Positions 1-8,600 of a stretch of DNA of 42,786 nt are shown one piece after another; the stretch's first letter is position 1, and the number at the start of each line of letters is the position of its first letter. This DNA comes from an uncultured Eubacteriales bacterium (GTDB lineage Bacteria; Bacillota; Clostridia; Oscillospirales; Butyricicoccaceae). A program made the translations under genes and the position numbers. Below the pieces are notes generated by a model. The model did not search any database. It saw nothing but the letters and a program-made list of their open reading frames with translations, and was not told the DNA's origin. The stretch lies in NCBI GenBank assembly GCA_910586105.1, contig CAJUGU010000016.1, forward strand, positions 1 through 42,786. The letters are read 5' to 3'.

Positions 1-109
1 ATTATACATCAAATCCTTGCGTATGAGGTGTCAACTAAAATGGTACAACATCAATCTGTATTGGTCACTATGTCGTAAACAATCTGGAAATATCAAAAGG
101 AGAGAAAAC

Positions 110-757
110 ATGAGTGCAAACATGAAGAATCGTATTTGTGGTGAATTTGCCGAGGACTTTGAGGATATTCAGGATTTGATGGAGGATGTGCTTCCTGAAC
201 CTTCCTTGCTTGAATACTATCGTCGGCTGAAAAAGAGGGAAATTCTCTGGAACGACGAAATTGATGATGCCACAATCGACATTGCGCTTTACATCCGAAA
301 GTGGAATGCAGAGGATAGAGGCATTGAACCGAAGGATCGTCGGCCTATCAAAATCCTTATCAATTCAGACGGCGGCAGTGTGGATACAGTGCTGCACATC
401 ATTGATATGATCCACTTATCTAAAACCCCCGTTTATACCATTGGCATGGGACGAGTTTATAGTGCTGGTGGCCTTTTGCTGATGGCCGGTCACAAACGGT
501 ATATCTTCCCTCATACCAGTTGTCTTATTCACGATGGATCTTCTGGTGCAATCGGCAGTATTGGCAAAATGTTGGATAACTTGGAATTTACCAAGGAGCT
601 GGAGGTGCGGATGAAAGCGTATATCATTTCCAGCACTCACATTACGGAGGATGTTTATGACAAGAACTACCGGCGAGACTGGTTTATGTTCAGTGAAGAA
701 ATGATTAAGTTGGGAATCGCTGATGAGATTGTGACAGACATTGATACCATTCTTTAA
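110..757 (+). CDS. ClpP-like serine protease of phage type
   Basis: The 215-residue protein starts at ATG 110, placed by AAAGGAG just upstream; the longer in-frame start at 17 has no such site. It has the ClpP/crotonase-like fold signature: NSDGGSV at 85-91 (compare NSPGG in ClpP), the nucleophile in YSAGG (Ser118), the catalytic His in LIHDG (His141) and the Asp in RRDWF (Asp190), so all three triad residues align with ClpP. Length is close to ClpP (about 200). In phages, ClpP-like proteins usually act as prohead proteases or scaffold processors and sit by the portal or capsid genes. Here the gene is followed by a PhoH-like ATPase and lies just before tail genes, which is an unusual place. 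No ClpX/ClpA-type unfoldase is visible. Fold and triad are seen directly; the target is unknown. Confidence 0.85.
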   Translation: MSANMKNRICGEFAEDFEDIQDLMEDVLPEPSLLEYYRRLKKREILWNDEIDDATIDIALYIRKWNAEDRGIEPKDRRPIKILINSDGGSVDTVLHIIDMIHLSKTPVYTIGMGRVYSAGGLLLMAGHKRYIFPHTSCLIHDGSSGAIGSIGKMLDNLEFTKELEVRMKAYIISSTHITEDVYDKNYRRDWFMFSEEMIKLGIADEIVTDIDTIL

Positions 758-769
758 GGAGTGAAAAAT

Positions 770-1495
770 ATGGCGCGGAAAAATATTGGCGTGAGCATTC
801 ATGATGTTCCTATTACCCTTTCTGAACACCCGTTTTATGGGCTGAGGCTGGATGAACAGCAAAAGATTTTTCGGGATGCGATTTGGAGCAAGGAGAAACT
901 GGTTGTTTTCTGTAACGCCAAGGCAGGTACAGGAAAAACACTTATTGCTACTGCCACGGCCAATCTTCTATATGAGTATGGCAGAAGCCAAGGCATTGTG
1001 TATATCGCTTCACCGACACAGGAACAAAAACAAGGTTTCCTAAAGGGAACTATCGAAGAAAAATCCGAACCGTATTTCGAGCCGTTTTATGAAGCGTTAG
1101 ATAAGATAGGTGTGAATCGGAACACCGCATTTTATGACAGTTCTATCAACGAGAAGTACCAGAGCGCCTACATCGAATGTTTGACACACACTTTTCTGCG
1201 AGGCACGAACTTTGAGAACAAGGTAGTTATTGTAGATGAAGCCCAGAATTTCTACTTTGATGAGTTAAAAAAAGTGCTAACACGTGTCCATGATAGCTGC
1301 AAAGTAATTGTTATCGGACATGACGGACAGAACGACCTTATTTCCAATCCGGAGCGTTCTGGATTTGTGCCTTACATGGAGTGGTTTAACAATGATGAGC
1401 GGACGGCAGTTTGCCGTCTGGAAAAAAACTATCGTGGCTGGATCAGTCAACACGCGGATGATTTGACTTACAATCTGGCTATGAAAATGAACTGA
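770..1495 (+). CDS. PhoH-like P-loop ATPase
   Basis: The 241-residue protein starts at ATG 770, eight bases after AAGGAG; an in-frame GTG at 761 lies within that ribosome site and is less likely. The PhoH-family core is clear: Walker A AKAGTGKT (50-57, Lys56), a segment GTIEEKSEPYFEPFYEAL that matches the family's GDLQEKVDPY pattern, FLRGTNFENK before Walker B VVIVDEAQNF (Asp156, Glu157), VIVIGHDGQNDL resembling the family's GDxxQxDLP, and LEKNYRG near the C-terminus. The first Walker A Gly is Ala. PhoH proteins are RNA-helicase-like NTPases and are frequent in phages with unsettled roles. The gene begins 12 bases after the ClpP-like gene, so the two are probably co-expressed. A joint function is inference only. 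Confidence 0.85.
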   Translation: MARKNIGVSIHDVPITLSEHPFYGLRLDEQQKIFRDAIWSKEKLVVFCNAKAGTGKTLIATATANLLYEYGRSQGIVYIASPTQEQKQGFLKGTIEEKSEPYFEPFYEALDKIGVNRNTAFYDSSINEKYQSAYIECLTHTFLRGTNFENKVVIVDEAQNFYFDELKKVLTRVHDSCKVIVIGHDGQNDLISNPERSGFVPYMEWFNNDERTAVCRLEKNYRGWISQHADDLTYNLAMKMN

Positions 1496-1513
1496 TTCTG
1501 GAGGATTATGATA

Positions 1514-2134
1514 ATGAAGAAAATCGCAGTGAATACTGTAAAAGCCTTTCTAAAAGAGCACAAGCGTGAAGACGCATATACCCAGACATTCACCATGGGA
1601 GACAGTTCTTTTGAAGTGGCCTTTCACACAGCGTTGACAGTAAGTGAGAAAACCACCTTTATCAATCGGGTGATTTCCGGTTGTTTTGATTTTACGGGCA
1701 AATTCCGGCCTGAGTATGTTTCCCCTATGCTGCGGGCCACAATTATGCAGATGTGTACGAACCTTCCGCCCCTGACTCTCAAAAACGAAACAGACGATGA
1801 GGGCGCTGCGGCATTGGATTTGAACGGCATGAACGAGCTGTATTTGGCTCTCAATCTGGATGCCGTGCAGAATGAGGGGTATCAGGCTATGTTGGGTGAA
1901 ATGGTTGCCCTCTGTACTCAAGCTATCGACTGGAAGAAGGGCTGTACTTTGAGTGGTAACACAACGGAGAACGCTCTGCGTGATTTGATTGTGGCTCTGA
2001 CTACAAAGGTGGATAGTCTGAATGTGAGCGACCTGATGCAGTTTGCAGGTGATCTGTCTGTTGCGACAAAGGGGTTAGACGAGGGCGGCATTTTGCAAGG
2101 ATTACTTAAACTCCACGAGGGGAAGAAAGAGTAA
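1514..2134 (+). CDS. Phage protein in the tail-chaperone slot (unrecognised)
   Basis: This 206-residue soluble protein is not one I recognise. ATG 1514 is chosen because TGGAGG at 1499-1504 is nine bases upstream; ATG 1508 is only three bases away. It is mostly predicted helical, with an N-terminal segment rich in Lys and Asp and a C-terminal helix ending in LLKLHEGKKE. It has no signal peptide, membrane segment or obvious catalytic motif. It sits two genes before the tape measure gene, where tail assembly chaperones (lambda gpG/gpGT position) are usually found, and its size fits. I see no convincing slippery site for the programmed frameshift typical of such genes, and the next gene has its own strong ribosome site. 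Chaperone is therefore a positional guess. Confidence 0.55.
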   Translation: MKKIAVNTVKAFLKEHKREDAYTQTFTMGDSSFEVAFHTALTVSEKTTFINRVISGCFDFTGKFRPEYVSPMLRATIMQMCTNLPPLTLKNETDDEGAAALDLNGMNELYLALNLDAVQNEGYQAMLGEMVALCTQAIDWKKGCTLSGNTTENALRDLIVALTTKVDSLNVSDLMQFAGDLSVATKGLDEGGILQGLLKLHEGKKE

Positions 2135-2151
2135 AAGAAGGAGGTGGCGGC

Positions 2152-2649
2152 ATGGGTATGACTATTCGTGAAGCTCTTGCGGCAGCGAACAAAAAATTGA
2201 TGGGAAAGATTGACGATGCCATGAATAATGAAGTATTCAAAGAGATTCAAGACGAAGAAGCCGCCACCATTTACGAGGTTATCTATAAAGTCTATACGCC
2301 TCGAATGTATCGCAGACGCGGAGAATATGGCGGTATGGCTGACCCTTATAACATTGAAATTGAGGGAGGAACATCCCGTGGTGGAGTTATGGCGGTAGTC
2401 AACTTAACCGATCCGAATCCGGGCGGCTGTATGAGCGAGGGACAGGTGACGACCGGGAAAAATCTTCCCGAACTAATCGAGTACGGGCATGGGTACAAGT
2501 TTTATCAATACGACTTTCCGAAACAAGGCGCGGCCTATATGGGGCCGCGTCCTTTTACTGCAAAAACGATTGAACACCTAAAAGCAAGTAAAGCACACAT
2601 CACTGCTTTGAAAGCAGGATTACAAAGGCAGGGTGTCAAAGTGAAATGA
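2152..2649 (+). CDS. HK97-gp10-like head-tail/tail completion protein (probable)
   Basis: The 165-residue protein starts at ATG 2152, seven bases after AAGGAGG. The N-terminus is helical, followed by VYTPRMYRRRGEYGG, a Gly-rich middle, and a C-terminal PRPFTAKTIEHLKA segment. The last part recalls the RPF...A motif at the end of HK97-gp10 family proteins, which join head and tail or finish the tail tube. This is pattern recognition and not a scored match. In most siphophages such a gene precedes the major tail protein gene; here it directly precedes the tape measure gene with no major tail protein between them. If the assignment is right, gene order is rearranged or this copy has another role. 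Confidence 0.5.
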   Translation: MGMTIREALAAANKKLMGKIDDAMNNEVFKEIQDEEAATIYEVIYKVYTPRMYRRRGEYGGMADPYNIEIEGGTSRGGVMAVVNLTDPNPGGCMSEGQVTTGKNLPELIEYGHGYKFYQYDFPKQGAAYMGPRPFTAKTIEHLKASKAHITALKAGLQRQGVKVK

Positions 2650-2677
2650 TTTTTGAAATAAAGGGTGGTGAGAAAAG

Positions 2678-5600
2678 ATGGACGAAGATCTGAAGATTGT
2701 ATTGACGAGCGAACTGGAGGCCGACGAACAGGCTTCCGCACAACGAATTTCAGCGCAGCTTCCTAATATTGCGAAGATGATCAACTCGAAAAGCACTATC
2801 AAGGTTGGCGTTTCTCTGGATAGCTCTAACATTCAGTCTGAAGCCCAAAAAGTAAGTCGGCAGATCGCTCAGGCAACGAAAACACAAGGTATCGGCGTTA
2901 CGTTGAATTTGGATCAAAGCTCTGTTGCAAAAATCCGGCAAGAGCTAAACAACTTGAAGGTCAGTCCTGATATTTCTCGCGCCATGACCGACCAGCTGGA
3001 TAAGATGGGCATTCAGATTGATCGGATTACTGGGCGGTGGCAAGCAGTCAACGGTGAAGAGGAGCGAATGCTGAACCTGACTATTCAGGGCACAGATCAG
3101 ATGCAGCGCACGGTCACTTATTTGCAGACCTACAACACTGAGACGGGCGAAATCAACACCCACTTGACCAATGTGACAGCCAATCTTGAACGCCAGCGGA
3201 ATGTCCAGGAGCAAATTGCAAAGCAGGCGCAAAAGGATAATGAATCACGAGTTTCATACTTAAATCGGCAGTTGTCTATTTTGGCCGATGTCCAGGCTGC
3301 TTATGCTGGTTCCACCTCTGTAAAGCCGATCAAGGATAGTTCACATTTGGAAACGCTGAATAATACCTATACTGCTCTTAATGCTCAAATTCAGAATATG
3401 ATTTCTGCTGAGGGGCGTTTGGACAATGTGCAGCGTTCCAGCCTGGAGGCGCAGATTGCTAATCTGCAACGGCTTGTAAAAGAGTATCAGAATGCGGAGT
3501 ATGTAGCGACCAAGCTGAGGACAAAAGACATCGGTTCAATCAAGGGCGACCAACTTTCCGGTTTGGAGGCTTTGGAAAAACGGCTGGAGGCTGCGGGAAC
3601 GCTCACCGAGACATTTAAGACGAAAATCGACGGACTGAAGACCTCTTTGCAGAATGTTGGCACTAAAGATGAGCTTGTGACATTTCTTAACAGCTTTGAC
3701 CAGCTGAATAACGATGTGTCTGTGTTTCAAGAGCGGCTACGTGGTGTCAATGCTATATACACTCAGTTGATTGGTTTGGATAAACAGATTACCTCTGTGC
3801 AAGCTCAAATGGTGAAGTTAGACCCCAAAGCCGATCAGAATAAGTTGGTTGCTTTGCAGGGGCAGCTTGCAGTCCTACAGAACCAGAGAACTACCTTGGA
3901 GGGACAACTGGTTCCTTATGTGGATATCGTTCAATACGCACAACAGGCGGCGGCTCTTGAACAGAGCCGCCTTTTGAATGGTTCTCAGCTGGTATATACC
4001 CAGATGGAAATTGCGGATAAGGCGAGAGAATACGATGCCGCTATGCAGCGCATTCCGAGCACTATCGCTGATTTGCAAACTAAATATAATCAGCTGGTGC
4101 AACCCACGGAGTCTGTTACTCGGAATATGAGACAGCTTCGGGAACTGGCGTCGCAATATAGCTCGAATATGGGCGATCGGGAAAAGGTTCAGACATATGA
4201 ACGGCTGCAACAACTAATTGGAGCGTGCAGCAAAGAGATGTCTGAGCTGATGCGTGTCCAACGTGGCGAGGTCAACGATTTTAGATTCACTCAAAGTCTG
4301 GAAAAGGCAAAAGCGGATTTGGCAACCGTTGGAAGAACGTGGAGTGCCTTAAAAAAAGATCCTGGATTGAACGCACAGTTCCAGCAGTTGGAAGCAAATC
4401 TCAGACGAGTAAACAGCCAGGCAGATTTGACTAAGTGGACAGCACAATTCAGTGCGTTTAAGTCTGAGGTTAAGGCGGCAGGGAAGAATATGCAATCCCT
4501 TGGCGATGTTCTGAAGAACAATGTCGGTAAGGTATTGCAGTGGGTTTCAGCTACAACGCTACTGTTCAGAGCCTTTCGTTTGCTGAGGTCTGCGATTTCA
4601 ACGATTATCGACCTGGATACGGCTATGGTGGATTTGCGTAAGGTTACAGTGGCAACAGAGGCGGAGTATCGCAATTTCTACGCTACTGCAAACGATACAG
4701 CAAAGGCACTTGGAGTAACGACAGAGGCGGTCATCTCTCAAACCGCTGAGTGGGCACGTTTGGGTTATACTATGGCCGAGGCCGCAGAGTTGTCTAAAAA
4801 CTCTGCAATTTTTGCGGCAATTTCTCCTGGTATGGACATTACTCAGGCAACAGATGGTCTGGTCAGCGCCTTGAAAGCGTTTGATGAAATCGACGTAAAC
4901 GATTCCTTGGACGGTATCATCTCTAAGGTTAATGATATTGGCAATAAATTTGCTGTTTCCAATAAGGATATCGTAGAGGTTATGACCAGAAGCTCTTCAG
5001 CAATGAAAGCGGCGAATAATACTTTTGAGGAAACTGTGGCTCTGGCTACTGCCGCTGTGGAGATTACAAGAGATGCCTCCAGTGTCGGTAATGCTCTGAA
5101 AACTGTGTCTATGCGTATTCGTGGGTATGACGAAGAACTTGAAGAGTATTCAAACGATGTCGCTGAATTGACAGGGGATATTGCGGATCTTACCAAAGTT
5201 GCCAGCAATAATAACCAAGGTGTTAGACTGTTTGAAGTTGGCGATCCCGATACTTACCGTTCCACATATGACATTCTTCAAGATATCGCAACAATTTGGG
5301 ATGAGCTGACAGATAAGAACAGGGCACAACTGCTGGAAGTTTTGTTCGGCAAACGGCAAGGCCAGATTGGTTCGGCTATTCTTTCCAATTTTGAGCAGGC
5401 TCAAAAAGCTATCGAAACAATGGAGAATAGTGCTGGTAGTGCAGAACGCGAAATGGATAAGATTACCCAGTCTTTGGAATACAAGCTCAATACTCTACAA
5501 CAGACCTGGGTTGGCGTTGCCCAAAATCTATTTCAGACCGATGATTTGAAATTGGTTGTTGACGGCCTGATTGCTGTTTCTAACGTGATTGACCGTTTAA

Positions 5601-8600
5601 CACAGTCTCTTGGTTTGTTTGGATCTGGTGCTCTTATCACAACCATTGCACTGATTGCAAAGTTCAGATCGACGATGGGGTCTTTACAAACTACAGTATT
5701 GCCTGCTGTAAATGCAATTAAGGCATCTGGGGTAGCTATGGATGGTAGTGCGGCAAGCGTACAATTCTATGCTACGAAACTGATAGGGCTGGACAAGTCT
5801 CAACAGGCAGCTGCTATGAGCGCACTTAGACTAACTGCGGAGCAGAAGAAACAGATCACAACGATGTCTGCTCTAATTGTTTCTGCCCAAAGATATACAA
5901 TCCAGGAGCTTGCCGAAAAAGCGTCTACGGATAAAGCGACCGCTTCAGCCCTTGCTAAAAATATGGCAAAGGCCACTGAAAAGAGAACAACGGAACAGCT
6001 TTCTGCCGCAATGATGGTGGAAATTCTAAATTCCAACAAATTGACCGCTACCCAAAAGCAGGCGATTATTGCATCTTTGGAACAAGCTGCGGCAAACGAA
6101 ACCCAAGCATTTTCATGGAAAGTTGTCGGCGCAAATGCCAAGGCAGCGCTTGCAGCTATGGCGACTAATCCCATGACGTGGATTATGCTGGCGGTAACTG
6201 CGGTTATGGCATTGGTGCAGGCGTGGCAGAGCTATAAGCAGGCGCAAGAGGAAGCTCGTCAAGCGGCGATTGATGCTGCGAACTCGGCGGCTACACTCAG
6301 CGATGAAATTGTGGATTTGACAGGTCGCTACTTGGAGTTGAGCGAAGCTGTTAAAACAGATGATTCTGTCAAGGAAGATTTGCTTTCTACCCAAGACGAG
6401 CTTATTGACAAGCTCGGAATAGAAAAAGATCGAATCCAGGAGTTGACCGAAGAGTACGGGAACCTTACGGACGCAATTAAAGCAGCCGCGATAGAATCTC
6501 TCCAAGCGTCTGAGCGCGATTTGCGTGGTGGTCTTAACGCTCAAAAAGATGAGCTTTTATCAACTGGGAAAGGCTCTGGCCCCGCCAACAAATCAATGAA
6601 CCACATAATTACAACATGGGGAGCAGATGAAGCGGATATTAACCGGAAAGGGTTGCAAGCTCTGGTTGACGCTGGATACATTTCGGATGGCTCATTTGCT
6701 CCACGTGGTATGGAATTGTGGTTGCCCAGTGAGGATGATTTTGATCTTTCAACTGTTGAGGGAGTCATTAACGCCTATGAGCGGTTGGGTAAAATGCTGG
6801 ATATTGTGTCTGAAACTGCTGGTTCGGATAACGAAGTCTACAATGCCTTATTTGATGCCTACAACAAATGCTCATCCGCAGTAAAGAGTTATCAGGACAG
6901 TATTTCGTCGTTGAACAACAATTTGGCTGAACAGTATATGCTGCAAGGCTTGATTGGAAATGAGATCCCGTCTACGGAAGATGAGTTCAACGACTATCGG
7001 CAGAGCGTGATAGCTGCGGCTGAGGAGAGCGGAGAATTTATTGGCTCAAGTCAAGATATTGCGAACGCTGTTGACTCTGTTCTGAAAAGCCAGTCGCATT
7101 TCGCGGCTTTCTATGCTGAGGATTTGGCTGGAGCCTCTGAGGAGACGGGTCGCTATATTGCACAGCTTCAAAAGTTGCCAGAGGTGCTTTCAAAACTGAA
7201 ATCAGCTTATGATGTTTTGGAGGCGGCTCAAAAAGAGATGGCAGACGGCGGAGGGTTGTCTGCTGATACTATTGAAAAGCTGGCTTCTGCTGAGGACAAT
7301 TATCTTGATTATCTCTATGAAGAAAATGGGGTTGTCAAGCTCAATACTGAGGCATGGAAAGAAAACGCCAATGTTAAAATGCAGAATGAGATGGCCGAAA
7401 TCCAAAAGGAAATCGACTCGTTGGAAGAGCAAAATGAGGCTTTACGTGAGAATATTGCTTATTATGAGGAGCAACGTCAGCTTGGTAGTGATGGCGGTCT
7501 ATGGAGTAATTTGATTGCTAAGGCAACAAATGAAATCAATGAGAATACCGACGCTATTGCTGCTAACCAAAATAAGCTGGCAATTTATGAGTCGTTGTAT
7601 GGAAATATCACGGGAAGTCTGAATGCTTATAGTGCGGCACTAAACAACTTTTCCAACGTAGCAAGCACCATTGATTCTGTCTCCGATTCGTTCCAAACCC
7701 TTGCAGAACTGCAGGCTGAGGTTGCAAATGGGTTCTCGCTGTCATTGGACAAGGCTTTGGAGTTCGCTAAGGTTTATCCTGAAATTCTCAACAATGCTCA
7801 AGTATCTGCTGATGGACAGGTTATTCTGAACGAGGGTGTTGTCAACTCGTTTATTCAAGGAAAAAAGGCCGAGTTGGACGCACAGATTGATGCAGAGGTT
7901 GCCAAGCTGGAAGCGGATAAGGCCGTGTTGGAAGCGAAGGTTCAAGCAGCGCAGGCACAACTTGATCTCGCCCAAAATGTAGGTGAGGGAGAGGGTCAGA
8001 TTGCTAAAGAGCTGGCGGAGTATCGTATCAACGCTGGCAATATTGTAGCACAAGCTCTGATTGACGCAGGGATTGATGAAGCTACTGCATTTAAGCTGGC
8101 GGCGGCAGCTATGGCCCAGAACGCAGAAGAGTTTGATCGTGTTGCTATGGAGGTCTGCACTGATGTAAACGGTAACTTTAATCAGGCCGCATATGCGGCA
8201 GCACAGGCTGTTTACAACAACATGACACAGGCGAAGCTGGATGTTGCTTCTTTTGCGAGACAATGCCAAGAAGCTGCTAAGGCTATGGCTGGAGTCGCTG
8301 GTGGTCAGGTTGCTGGATCAAGCGGTGTTCAGGGTGGCTCTGGTGGTGGTGTTGGCGGTAGTGGGATTTCTCTAAATCTAACAAGTGGGAGTTTCCAAGG
8401 TGCTGATTATAACTATACTGCCAAGCAAACAAATCTGGACGATTTTATTTCGCAGATTCAGCTTGATATCTCCAGCTACCAGAATGCGATTGCTCAGATT
8501 GATGGACAAATTGCCGCGCTTCGTGCGTTGAAAAATATACCCTTGAAAGATTTTAAGGGTGGATTAGGCTCTGGTGGCGGTGGAGGCTCAGGTGGTGGAT

